NCBI RefSeq assembly: GCF_001640805.2
Contig: NC_066850.1
Location: 17,605,036-17,669,035, forward strand
DNA: 64,000 nucleotides
Direction of reading: 5' to 3'
Origin: Lates calcarifer
Taxonomy: Eukaryota > Chordata > Actinopteri > Centropomidae
Below the pieces are notes generated by a model that did no database searches, was not told the DNA's origin, and saw only the letters and a list, made by a program, of their open reading frames with translations. Below, one piece after another: positions 1 through 60,861 of the stretch (position 1 is its first letter; every line of letters starts with the position of its first letter). The position numbers were made by a program, and so were the translations under genes.

Positions 1-1767
1 AATGTAAAATAAATGCCTAAACATTTACATTAGGTTTTAATCTCAGCTGCAAATCATCAGACTCAAAAGACTACCACTGGATCGCACAGTGAGGTTACAA
101 TCACTTACCTGCAGCACTTTGTCCCCATCGGGTTATAGCTGGATACGTATATTTAAAAATGTAATCTAACAAAGAATTGGATTCCAGCTTTATCATCCTC
201 TAAAGAAATTAAAGTCTGTTGAATATTGAATTATTGGACTTTGCAGAGTAAAATGCAGTAGAATTAACTTAGACTCCATCTCAGTCTCTTTCACTGCTGC
301 TGCTGTGTTTTACAGATAAATGTGTTGTCACGTGTTAATCTCTGGATTAAAATGGAGGCTCTGCTCTTTATTTACCCACAGCCACAGTTAATCTTTATTT
401 ACTCACAGCCATAGTACATCGGCGTGCCTTTGATGATGTGTTTTTTTTTTTTTTTTTTGTTCAGCACACACACTTTTCATTCAGAGCGTACATACTCAGA
501 GATGACTGAACTGTGATCCACTGTTCAGAGAATTCAGTGGAATACATCTTTGCATATGGTGCACTGAGTTAGCCACTAATTTGTCCCACCAGCCAACTAC
601 AGTGCTGTAACTAAAAATTCTCTCAAAAAACATTTGTCCTATAGACCATCATTATGAGAGATATTTCTGTAACACAGTTGGCACGCTGCTATTGAGCTTA
701 AACTGACAACAATGTAAATTATTACTCTTTGCAAGCAGTGACTGAATATTTGAGCAACTTTGACTGTGAAATTTATATTCATGTTCACACCAGCAAGCAA
801 CCTTGAATGAATGAAGTTACAGAAAGTTAGAGAAAGTTAAAGGAAGTAAGAACTAAACAGCATCTGACTGAAGATAATCTGCTGCATGTACTGTATCAGA
901 GGGCTCAAAGGGTGGCGTTGAACCCTGTGGAACATCTTTAACATTACTGCATTCATTCAGCCTTTGCTATAAGAGGAGAGGTCACTGAACTCACTGCAGG
1001 AACCTCAGTTGCATCATGGAGGTCCCAAGTTGTGTAAAATCAGGGAATCTTCAAAAATCCAAAAGACCAAATGTTAGCAAGTATGATAATTGTTTCACTG
1101 ATTTTTGTGTCCTCCAACTCTTAACTCTTGGCTTCCACATGGTCAGGTAGCTAGGATTTGGCACTGTCACTGCTCAAGGGAATGATGAGCTGACAGGAGA
1201 TGGCTGTTTACATAATGGAGTCAGTCATTTAGTTGAACAAGCCAGTTTTTGGACAGAGTGTTTTTGTGTCATTTTGTGATGATCTAGTGGGTACGTTTTA
1301 ATGCTGTCATCGCCGCAGCTATGGTTTGAGTCAGGGAGTGTGATTTTAGCACTTCCAAGACTGTGTCTCTGCTTTACTCTTGTGGCATAATTCAAGAATT
1401 TGATTTAATCTGCCTCAGGCATTTTGAAAAGGAGTAACTCAATGCATAAAAAGTGATGGTTCTCTGAAAAGTGAAGGATGTGTTGAGCTTCTGTGAATTG
1501 GCAGTTTTGAAAAACAGCTGATTGAAAAAGCCTTCATATTATATGGAAACCTGCTATGCCTGCCACTATACCACCAACATCCTGAACAAAGAAAATGCAC
1601 TGCCAGCATACATGATGAACACATCCTATGATGTTTACATGCTTGACTGACCCTCCATAGCTAAAGACAAATTGCTATTTTCCATCACTTAATGCCGTCT
1701 TTACCCTAGAAAACATTTGCTTCATGCATATCTGTGTGTAATGACATGACAGATGACTGAGGAGGAG

Positions 1768-1858
1768 CAAGGAAAGTGGATTCGAACCTGTGCAGGGAAA
1801 CCAGTGGATTTGTGGTCCATCGCTCTGTCCCTTTAAAACAGTCTTAATTTGGATAATA
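1768..1858 (-). pseudogene. tRNA-Ser-like relic
   Basis: On the minus strand a perfect B-box (GGTTCGAATCC, 1788-1778) is preceded by GCGATGGACCACAAATCCA, resembling the anticodon arm of eukaryotic tRNA-Ser (CGATGGACTNGAAATCCA). The 5' half, including the A-box, is degraded by insertions, and the 3' acceptor strand does not pair. It is a dead tRNA gene or a tRNA-derived SINE head, not a functional tRNA. Confidence 0.5.
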
Positions 1859-4118
1859 CCCTCACTCACCCTCGTAAACTCAAACTCAGACTCAAACAAT
1901 GTTAACTCCAATTTAGAGACATGACTGAGGTCCCGTATTTACACATCAAAGTCACGTGGGTGTGTTTGGGTTCCAGTGGACAGCCGTTGCTGGTTCACCT
2001 TCATTGGCAAAAGGTCACACACATATGCACACCCACACACACACACACAAGCTTGTTGAAATGGACAGGAAACTGCCCACACACACACACACACCACACA
2101 CATCCGTGTACAGTTTAGACACCTGTGGTTGTCAGGGAGACAGAAGGCAAACATCACTGAACCAACATCACATAGTAAACAAACTGGCTGGGAGTGAATG
2201 TATGGTATTTTGGTATGCCGCGCACACACACACACACACACACAGTCATCTGGAGAGGACACAGCTGACAGGCCTTTACAATACTGCCCTCCTGTGGTAT
2301 ACAACTATCACTACATCTGTGTGTTTTCAATGTGATGGTTTAGATTACAACGTCAGCAGAACATAATCCAATTCAAGCACAAAAATACATTTCCTGATAA
2401 GAGATTAGTTTCTCTGCTTTTTCACCTCTTGGCTTTATCAGGATACAGTCTACAGAGAAAGGCATCACACATACACACTCCAGTTATATCCCGTTGCCAC
2501 CTGGGAGATTGTGTCTGGGTTAAGCGTTAGGAGTGTTTTGGTTGTGGACTAACAAGGCTTTCCTGTTCCCTTTACAACATTACAGCTTCCATTAACAACA
2601 TGAGGCAGAGAGGGAGAGGTTAGAAAGAACTGATTAGAGGAGAGCTCAGTCCAGAGAGAAGATGGGAGGAAGACAGATAGACAAAGTGGTAGGGGGGGGA
2701 GGAGGTGTCTGAGCTATTTTAAAGTCTGCTCAGTGTTTGATTCTCCTGAGCATTAATGTGAAACAGAGATTGAGGGAAGGAGTCAATGTAGGAGTGGAAA
2801 ACTAAGAGAAATAGTGAGTGCCTGATGTACAAAAGGCAAAAGTCAAGGACTACTGCAATACCATCACAGAAAATGTCTATGTTTAACTTGAATTCACACA
2901 ACAGTATGACAATAATGAGAAAGACATCCAGGGGGAAATACATAATGAAAGGACAGCACAGGGGTGCTGATAATACAAGAGAATCACTATTATTGTATTA
3001 CTGAAAACAGATCTGCCTGCTCCTCTTACAGCCATTTTCATTAAGGTCCTGCTATGGAGCAGCTATGGGTATAAGTAGATGGATGTTTGACTTTCATTTT
3101 GGTACTACAGACGTATTAAATGACCAGACACAATTAGAAGTTTTATATATGTATTTAGGCAGGTATATACCCAGCATTCACCTGGGAGGGTAAGAGGTAA
3201 AGAAGTGGCAGTATGATTCTTTTGTTCTACTGTTTGTTTGCTTGCATGGTCAAATAAATCTCAAGAAAAGTCTGGACAGACAATGGGATTCTTTCATCTA
3301 CATACATTATATCACACAGCAGTTGCCTTTTGATTTCAGGTTTGGTTCAAATTTGAAGTTTTCAATTCAATTCAATTATGGATTGCAACTGCAGTGTCAA
3401 AACACCCACACCTTTTGTTTTCTATAGAATAATTTGTTGTGTGTCAGTCCCTCAAAAAATTTGATGAGTGATTTCATCACTCAGCACTTCCTCTCCTGTA
3501 TGGTTCATCCAGTCTGAGCTAAGGCCTGAAAGCAGCACAGTGTGATGCAGTCTGTGCGTGTCCGACAAAGGATGGAGTGTCACTGCAGCAGAGGATGGAA
3601 GGTCAGGGAGGAAAATGGGACTTGGAAAGTATCTGTGCTGTGCAGTTCAGACACAGACAAAACCTAAACAAAAACAGTTAAGGGATGAGGATTATCAGTT
3701 ATTGTCCATCATGGTCCCAGCAAAATGTTGTTCTTCTCATGCATCCATAGCTCTACGGTCCTCCTTAGCATCTGCCCTCTGGCAGGCTCATACTAGGTAA
3801 GATCCATCTCCTTTGGGGTGGCAAACAGTCTGGACAGGCAGGTTCCTGGAGTTGTCTGCAGAGACTAGCAGCAGAATTAGCAGTAGTGGGATGTTATTCA
3901 AAGAAGAAAAGGTTCTCTGGACTCTGGACTAAGAAGCTGTAGGACAATGAACAGTGGACAATGTTAAGATAAAGATGTTGCGATAACATAAAGAGAGGAT
4001 GGTTGATGCACAGTTAAATATTGTACTTTTTTTCCCCCTTTTATATTTCTTTTTTGTCTTCTTTCCTTTCTTTTCTTTTCTGTTTATATTTATCATTTTT
4101 GATTGCCTCCCTATTATT

Positions 4119-4143
4119 CAGGGTTAGGGTTAGGGTTAGGGTT
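4119..4143 (+). repeat. Short interstitial telomere-like repeat
   Basis: Almost four head-to-tail copies of GGGTTA follow a pyrimidine-rich tract. Confidence 0.8.
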
Positions 4144-5300
4144 TGTATTTTTGTATCTTTGTTAAGTCAAAATGGAAATAAAAGTGTGATTAAAAAAAAC
4201 AAAAAACAAAAAAAGCAGTAGTTGCAGACCAGTTTCCAAACCGTGCAGAGTGCAGAAGGTGTGATTCGGGGAAATTATTAACACCCACGCTACACTGCAG
4301 ATCCATAAGCACCCAGTGAACTCTGAATCAGTGCAGCTCTCATTGTTGTGAGTGGAGCTTGTCAGTAATACAGTGAAAATGTTTGACATTAGGTGAGTGT
4401 AGGTGTTAGAACTTTTGCATTAGATAGATTGATGACATAACGGTGAGTAATAGTGAACAGCTCATCTCCATGTAATAATGCCACGAGTGAAACATGCTTT
4501 TTATACACATCAGTTATTTATCAAGCATCTCAGAACAGAAAAGCACATATACAGTTTCCTGTTTCTTCAAAGTTCTCAGTGGCAGATTTTCACAACACTG
4601 AGCTGTGTTTACTAGAAAATTATTATTACAATGACACTAACTGATTATGTGCAACCATTACTGAAGCATGATGCAGTTCACACATTAAACGGGCAACCCT
4701 GACTATCACTGCCTGGCTAAAGTGTTTGCCATCTGATCGCTGCAGCGTGATTACAGACTGGTCCCAAACCTGCACATTAAAGCAAAGGTGAGTCACATGT
4801 GGTGACGACTTTATGAGTTTCTTCAATAATAAAGTTCTAACTATTACAGAAAAAATTCATCACCTCCTGCCCTCAACCAGCACTGATTTATCTCCAAATA
4901 CAGGATCCTTAGAAACAGCTGTAAAACCTAACCTAGACTCTTTTCTCCTATCAGCCTTCAACAACTAACTTCAACAATTTATTTTTTTCTAAAAGAATCA
5001 ACCTGTCTCTTCTAAACAATCAGCCTGTCTCTTAACTGGTATAGGTAATTGATAGATGGATGGATTGATTTTGAATTTTATGCAACACGTGGAGCTTTTT
5101 TTTAAAAATCTCATTTCATCCATCTCCTGTATTCCCATTGTTCCATAAAAATACATTTACTTCAGAAAGCAGAAACAGAGATGAGTAAAAATATATGTAT
5201 CTGCACTCTCACTTTTTTCCTCTGAGAAGTGGTGTCGCTGACTCCCCTACAAAACCGCCTCAACGCAGTCGTGCATGTCCCTTTAAGGCTCGTGCAACGT

Positions 5301-5340
5301 CCGGCTCCTGACGTCTTTCACGTAACACGTCACATGCGGA
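5301..5340 (+). promoter_or_regulatory. cog5: COG5 proximal promoter with three ACGT-core sites
   Basis: Just upstream of the COG5 ATG lie TGACGTC (5309-5315, CRE-like), CACGTAA (5319-5325) and CACGTCA (5326-5332, reverse complement TGACGTG, the core of an XBP1/ATF6-type UPRE). There is no obvious TATA box and the region is locally GC-richer than its flanks. The sites are seen; their function is inference. Confidence 0.5.
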
Positions 5341-5349
5341 ACTATCAAC

Positions 5350-55249
<49,900 letters not shown>

Positions 55250-55837
55250 CAACACAGCCGCAAACACAGTGGTATAGACAGTGCAGCTTTGTGTCTGATT
55301 ACGTCACAGCATGGTGAAGGGTGTATGAAGATAGACGATGTGTAGCTGTGTGCACACACTACATGAAGCCTCCTCTAGACACATTTTTTTGACTGTAGCA
55401 GTTGTATTTCAGCTTAAACTGATCTTTGTTTTTACTATTTTGACTTTGAGGGACTTGTCAGGATATAGAGGGTATTTTATTTTATTAAGTTCATTTTTGT
55501 TTTGTGTGACTAACGTCTTTTCACTTTAATTCACTTTGAGTTACCTGAGCTAAATATCTGAAAAACCTGGCCATTGTAAAAGAACCCTCTGAAGCTCTGA
55601 GGTGGTCTCTAAAGGTTCACCTCAAATCCTCAGATGGTACCATATCTGTAAAACACTGAATCCAAACCACTGGAGCAGAGTTTACATTACCTGAGTGGCT
55701 CTGTGATCTCCACAGGGGATAACAACAGGTTATGTCTTCTTCCAACTTTCTCCACAGATGGCTGTAAAAATATAATTGTCTTGTGTGTGTGTGTGTGTAA
55801 ATACATCTGTTCTATCTGTTAATCGATGACTATGGAG

Positions 55838-55843
55838 AATAAA
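55838..55843 (+). terminator. cog5: COG5 poly(A) signal
   Basis: AATAAA 589 nt after the COG5 stop codon, the first canonical hexamer in the 3' UTR. Cleavage would be expected 10-30 nt further on, inside the NDUFA5 3' UTR. Confidence 0.65.
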
Positions 55844-55861
55844 TGAAATATTTGCAGGACT

Positions 55862-55867
55862 TTTATT
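55862..55867 (-). terminator. ndufa5: NDUFA5 poly(A) signal
   Basis: TTTATT on the plus strand is AATAAA on the minus strand, 74 nt beyond the NDUFA5 stop codon. Cleavage 10-30 nt further would fall around 55832-55852, across the COG5 poly(A) signal. Confidence 0.65.
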
Positions 55868-55940
55868 TGTACACTAGAAGTAGCAGTATGGATCTCACAC
55901 ACACACACAGACAGTATGACAGCAGTTTGTACAGGCGTCT

Positions 55941-56042
55941 TCAGATGGGCCATTTCCACTGGTTGGGAGGAGGCTCCTCTATCAGCGGCTCCCATGGTTT
56001 CCACTCGGACATCTTCCTGGACAGAGCCAGCTCACACTCCGC
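55941..56042 (-). CDS. ndufa5: NDUFA5 terminal coding exon 5
   Basis: Thirty-three codons plus TGA ([17 protein letters not shown] ... [10 protein letters not shown]). Acceptor ttgtgcag. Confidence 0.96.
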   Translation of the reverse strand, partial: AECELALSRKMSEWKPWEPLIEEPPPNQWKWPI

Positions 56043-59000
56043 CTGCACAACAACACAGCAATCACTAACACTCTGCTAAACTCTGGTTTCATTATCACAT
56101 GTCCAACTGCCAAGTCAGATGTCCTGCTTTAAAGGAATAGTTGGACATTTGGGGAAACACACTTATTCACTTTGTTGTTGAGAGTGAAACATGATGAGTG
56201 ATTCTGGGTGAAACAAACAGTTCAGAGTATACCGACCGACACTGACGTGTATCATGTTCGTTTAATCCACTAACAAGCAAATGGCAAAACTACGCTTTGT
56301 GGTTTTAGGAGGCGTAACACACTGAGCTACTTCTCCACACACTGGTTGCCTGTCTGCTCATGGCTGTCGCTCAGCATGTCCCTCGAAATGAACATTACAA
56401 AGCCATAAAGAACAAATTCTGGTAACTGACACTAAAAAAATATCTATTTTCAACACAAAACACACCAATCATCTGCATAAAAACACTCACATATACAGTG
56501 GATAAGTCAGAACGAAACACGGTCCTTTGTGCTTAACAAGGTGAGGTCATACAGGGGAAGAAGGATGTGTAAAGACTGCAGAGCTAGAGAGGAGGCTGCT
56601 GGGAGATCTCTAACACTGTCTGCCTTTAATCACAACTACATGTGGGATGAGACATTAAAGCAATAAAGAAACCAACAAAGATTATGTCACTTGGACCCTA
56701 AAGTGCACTTATGGTGGCAGAGTATAACACTACACTAACTCTTGAAGATTATGATCAGTTGTGTCACGAGGCAGCCTCCTCATGCCGTACAAGGACTACA
56801 CTCTACACAGAGAGCTGAACTGTGGCTCTGAGCTGTAACGTGTGCAAACTGCATTATAAAATAACACACACTCAGTTTGGGGGGGTTACTATTTCTCAAA
56901 CTTGTGATACTGGCCCACAGTCTAGTTACAAGAATCTAAATACTCTAAATAAATGAGAACAACGTAAGATGACAGGAAGAGAAAATAAAGTCTACTCTCA
57001 CTAATCACCCAGACTGGAACACACTCATCAATATAACAGCTTAATGAAGGACTAACAGGAAAGCTGACAGTGCCACAAGAAATGAACAGAACAGCGACCC
57101 ACCTGGAAAATGACTTCTTCAATCTGACCACAGTTTATTTTCTGCTCCAGCTTTTCAACATCAGGCTCCTGTGAAGACAGACATATTTTCATTTTATCAT
57201 ATCCAAACTCCTCCATCTTCAATATTCACACCTAACACAGAGTACATTCTCACTCAGAACAGCCTGTCACTGACCGTTTTGACGTGGTTGAACCGCTCGC
57301 TGACCAGCTGCTCTGTGTACTTCCTGTAGGCAGCGTCCTGTGGCATCGTCTGCAGAGATGCCAGGATCTTTGAGTAGAGAATTCTCAGGCGCTGAGAGGA
57401 AGGGCAGAGTGGGTGGAAAAAGGGTCAGTGAATCTGTCAGGGTGTTACCCACTGAAAGCAGGAACACTGTGATGCTGCATATGATTTTATGGTTTTAATA
57501 ATACTATGTGTTAACTACGGAGTCTTCACAAAGCCAAAAAAACAGGACATGGAGGGGGAGCTGTGTGGTGGGTACAGAGTCAGCTGCTCACCTCATGTGG
57601 ATTGTGGGACACTGCCAGGCCGACCAGGCCGGTCGTCTGGAAAAGAGCAGCAGGGGAGACACTTGTTAAGTCTGAGTCACTTCAGCTCCTACTCACCTTT
57701 TCACTCCAACTCCCAACTTCACTCTGTGGGAAACTGTGAATGTACTTAGATACTCAGACATCCTTAAAACAACATGGCACTGACAAAAAAGATTTAACTA
57801 TCACTGAGCTGGAGGTGCTCTGTAAAGAACCTCACGTAGCTTTCATAAAACTGCTTTCTACACACACACAAAAAATCATTTTAAAAGCTCACAGTCTGAA
57901 TGGGACAACCATTAATCAATACATATATCAATGTCCAAATTAAGAATATAAACCCTCAAAAATATTTCTGTTTAAAAATATTGGCAGCTCTATTCAAAAG
58001 CAAACACACAGTGTGTAAATGTAAAGGAACCATCACTGATGTTGTCAGGTAAGTTAGCTCCTCCTCTATATTTGACATGAAAAACATCATCATATGATAA
58101 TGCATCATCCTCCAACCGACCAACTCAGAGTTCATTTTCAATTTAACATAATGACTTGCCGTATATTTTCACACCAGCGTCTTCCTACAGCACATCGCTA
58201 ACAGCTGATTACAAACTCCATAACACTTACACGTGATTCACTGCATTCTTATTACATTTCCTCTGAAGCCAGAGGCAGCTCTGGAAGCAAAATGCCAGTA
58301 TTACTAAGCTCAGCTGTCACAACTGACTGGAGCACAGCACTGCACTACAGCTCGGTAGTGACCAGAGAAATGCGAAGGCATGACCATCAGCTGTCCAGTT
58401 TCTACAGCGCCAGTAAGTTTCAACTGTGGGCAGAAGACGACAGTAGGATCTTTTCTGTTGTCTGGGTATGTCATTATGCAGTTTTGAGTTTGCCAGCTTC
58501 ACATCCAGCAAACTTCAAATTGCTAACACTTATTTAGAGGTCTGTTGTTTTCTAATACATAGCTGGACGTTTACTAAGAAAACTACATTGCTTGCTGCAA
58601 AGTAGTATTATGCTGCAAAGTATGTAGTCTTTTGTGTTAAAAAAAATATAATAAAAAAATTCTTTCTTACTTAATTTCCCTGAGGGAGTCATCCCAAAGG
58701 GATCAATCAATAAAGTCTGTCTAAGTCTAAGTCTAAGTAATTCCAGAAAAAAACTGAGAAAATCATCAGTTATTGGAATTTATTTCATCTTGTTAAGTTA
58801 AAAAGCAGTTACTTACATTAAGAGGAAACGTACTGATATAAATACTCTATTAAATCCAAAGCAAATAATTATTCAACTGGCAACTTTATTAGGTACGCCT
58901 ATCCAATTCAATGCAATTGAGTAGAACAGCTCTGCCACACAGTCTACCTTAAAATGGCCTGTTTTGTTATAACTGTTCGGTGCTAATTAAGCTATATCCT

Positions 59001-59708
59001 TATTAGCGAGGTTGTAGCCAGCGGTTGTGTTGTACTGGGCTGCATTATATTGAAAACGTCTGTAAATGGGATGGACAAATCATTAGGAACACCTCTCAGT
59101 GTAAAGTAGTTGCTGCAGCCTACAACCTCAATGACAAACAAAGAGGAATACCTCTGACAATGCAAGCTAAAAACTGAACGTTATTATCTTTGTAAAGGTC
59201 AAATTTATGGCAGAGCTGTTGTATTGGACTGCATTACATTTCACTGTGTCGCTTAAGAAGCGACCACTGAGTGAACACTAAACCTTGATCTCCTCATGTG
59301 TTGGCTGTAGAGGCTGAGCTCTGAAGGCCAGCTCAACATGAAGCAGTGTGACCACTTCTATCGCAGTATTCTAGAAGACTCATATTCTCAGTAACACCAC
59401 AGCTACCAAGGTTAATTGACATAATGTACCACGAAGTGAGGTGACCGCAGCTCGCTCCTCGGTGTTTCCGCTAACCTGACATAGCCACGTTAGCAAAACA
59501 GCTAACAGCTAGCCAACGCGACGCGACGCGGCGTCTCACTCACTCTGTAAACTCTGCCTATTTCAGCCTCGCTAATACACCACGGTACAAGCAAAATGCA
59601 GTGAAAACAATATAAATTCAGCCTGTGCTGCATCATTTACAACGCTCCTTTCTATCACTAAAACAAAGACATGACCTTTACTTGTACCTTCTTCAACAGC
59701 CCAGCCAT
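55941..59708 (-). CDS. ndufa5: NDUFA5, mitochondrial complex I 13-kDa accessory subunit B13 (complete, 5 exons)
   Basis: Accessory subunit of NADH:ubiquinone oxidoreductase in the matrix arm near the Q module; not catalytic. Five phase-0 exons give 7+15+39+22+33 = 116 aa, the same length I recall for mammals. Landmarks are [42 protein letters not shown], the [20 protein letters not shown] block, [20 protein letters not shown] and the C-terminal [19 protein letters not shown]. There is no classical cleavable presequence, as is usual for this subunit. The start ATG (59708-59706) is fixed by the family N terminus. Every intron is phase 0. The gene is convergent with COG5 and downstream of AEBP2 on the same strand. 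Confidence 0.97.
56043..57102 (-). other. NDUFA5 intron 4, no recognised element
   Basis: AT-rich intron with a short G run near 56879-56885. No repeat family recognised. Confidence 0.5.
57103..57168 (-). CDS. ndufa5: NDUFA5 coding exon 4
   Basis: Twenty-two codons ([20 protein letters not shown] plus FQ). Acceptor cttcacag, donor CAG|gtgggt. Confidence 0.96.
57275..57391 (-). CDS. ndufa5: NDUFA5 coding exon 3
   Basis: Thirty-nine codons ([18 protein letters not shown] ... SERFNHVKT). Acceptor cctctcag, donor ACG|gtcagt. Confidence 0.96.
57592..57636 (-). CDS. ndufa5: NDUFA5 coding exon 2
   Basis: Fifteen codons ([15 protein letters not shown]). Acceptor ttttccag, donor GAG|gtgagc. Confidence 0.94.
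58655..58740 (+). mobile_element. LINE 3' tail (GGATCAATCAATAAAGT, TCTAAG repeats)
   Basis: CCCTGAGGGAGTCATCCCAA, GGGATCAATCAATAAAGTC and a (GTCTAA)n tail resemble the 3' ends of fish LINEs that finish in ATCAATAAAGT plus a short tandem repeat. It lies in NDUFA5 intron 1. Confidence 0.55.
58880..59265 (-). mobile_element. Fish DNA-transposon-like repeat (CAACTTTATTAGGTACGCCT type)
   Basis: CAACTTTATTAGGTACGCC and ATTAGGAACACCTCTCAGTG are the facing ends of a common fish repeat. The adjoining blocks CAATGCAAGCTAAAAACTG and GGCAGAGCTGTTGTATTGGA belong to the same or a linked family. Recognised from memory; class uncertain. It lies in NDUFA5 intron 1. Confidence 0.5.
59688..59708 (-). CDS. ndufa5: NDUFA5 coding exon 1
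   Basis: Only seven codons (MAGLLKK) before donor AAG|gtacaa. Too short for an ORF search; recognised from the family N terminus. Confidence 0.93.
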
Positions 59709-59763
59709 CCTCCTCTGCGGACGCAGTCCCGTCTGTAACTTCCGGCCATTGCATATGACGTCA
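59709..59763 (-). promoter_or_regulatory. ndufa5: NDUFA5 core promoter with ETS/YY1-like and full CRE sites
   Basis: Within 55 bp upstream of the ATG are ACTTCCGG (59738-59745, ETS/GABP-like), GCCATT (59745-59750, YY1-like) and a palindromic TGACGTCA (59756-59763, CRE). This combination is typical of TATA-less promoters of nuclear-encoded respiratory-chain genes. The transcription start is not determined. Confidence 0.6.
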
Positions 59764-60848
59764 GCTTTTTTTTTTTTTTTTTTTGTTCCCCCCACGGCCT
59801 CTCACAATATCAATACAGCTTTTCACCCGTGTGTTTGGCTCTCTATAAGAAACATTTACATTGGGGTTAATGCTTTATTCTTTTTTCCCGCACTGTATTT
59901 ATTTCTCTAACCGTCGGACAGCGGCAGCCTGTCTCCCTCTGCTGTTCTGTTAGTGGCGGGAGGGCGGAGTCAGGACATCACCTGTGTGCTATTCACCAGT
60001 ATTCATTTAAATTTTACTCACTCACTAAACCGCTTCTTCCTAATATCTGTACACGTCTCTGAGTGAAAAGTACCACTCCCCCACAATGAACTGAACTACC
60101 CGCTATTTGGCATCACAAGTTACTCAACTGTTTATTAGGAGTTCAGCAGTGGAAGATCTATCTTGCACATACAGCTTTTATCTGTAGCCCATGTGACTGT
60201 TAGAACTAGCATAATTATGCTTAGGATGATCTGCTATCACTTGTATTAGCAAATGATTTCTGTTACTAAACAGATGTATGAGTGTTGATTGACATCCCCA
60301 GGAGACCAACACATACCTATTTCTCCTGTGGGAAACATTGTGGTTGGCAGGTGAAAACTTGAGACCAGGTGGAGGTTGGAAAAGTTTAATGACATCAAAC
60401 CAGAGCAATGCCAGCTATATGCACATGACCAATATTATCAGTTTTTAAAACATCTATTTTAAAAAAAAAAGTTTGGTGGAAAAAGGAAATCTATCTACAG
60501 TACAGTAAAAAATTCAAAGTATAAAAATATATTACAAATCTCAAGTATTTACAAAGACAGCTTCCCTCTACACATGTCTAACTGTCTACAGTTACAGCTC
60601 TGTCAGTTAGTTATCAGTCTAGTTGTGTTACCTAAAACAAGCAACATCTTGCTCTACGCGTCCTCGGTAAACTCAGCACCTAATGAGCGAACACTGAAGG
60701 CCTCAGACGAGTCACTATACTCCCAGCATCCTCTGGGAGAGGGAGGAGGGGGAGAAGAGAAACGTGGAGATGGAGACGAAGGGACGAGGAGGTGGCCTCC
60801 TTCTCGATATGATTAGCAGGAAGTGACAATGGAGCGTCTCTGGAGGTG
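59764..60848 (-). other. NDUFA5 upstream region and AEBP2 3' UTR
   Basis: A poly-T run (59767-59784) lies just upstream of the NDUFA5 CRE. From about 60130 to 60848 the minus strand is probably the AEBP2 3' UTR. No other gene fits between. Confidence 0.55.
60131..60136 (-). terminator. aebp2: Candidate AEBP2 poly(A) signal
   Basis: Minus-strand AATAAA about 710 nt after the stop codon. An ATTAAA at 60385-60390 is a closer, weaker alternative. Confidence 0.35.
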
Positions 60849-60861
60849 TTAGAAGAACATC
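60849..60861 (-). CDS. aebp2: AEBP2 terminal coding exon (MFF stop)
   Basis: Thirteen coding bases finish an Arg codon and add Met-Phe-Phe-TAA after acceptor cccacag. The 142-nt intron between this and the previous exon contains no alternative coding exon I can recognise. Confidence 0.75.

Larger units (their letters stand above)
1..5300. other. Non-coding DNA upstream of COG5
   Basis: No exon of a recognisable gene on either strand. It holds a poly-T run (about 442-458), CA/GT microsatellites (2018-2050, 2077-2102, 2220-2243), a tRNA-like relic (1768-1858), a pyrimidine-rich stretch (4024-4090) and a short telomere-like array (4119-4143). The open frames here contain repeats or have no family resemblance. 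Confidence 0.7.
55250..55940. other. Shared 3' UTR region of COG5 (+) and NDUFA5 (-)
   Basis: Begins after the COG5 stop and ends at the NDUFA5 stop. It contains a (TG)n at 55781-55797 and the two facing poly(A) signals at 55838-55843 and 55862-55867. Confidence 0.75.

Noticed and set aside
1956..2366. 136-codon and 121-codon open frames over CA repeats on both strands
   Set aside because: The frames stay open only because of (CA)n/(GT)n tracts, giving HTHT and CVCV peptides.
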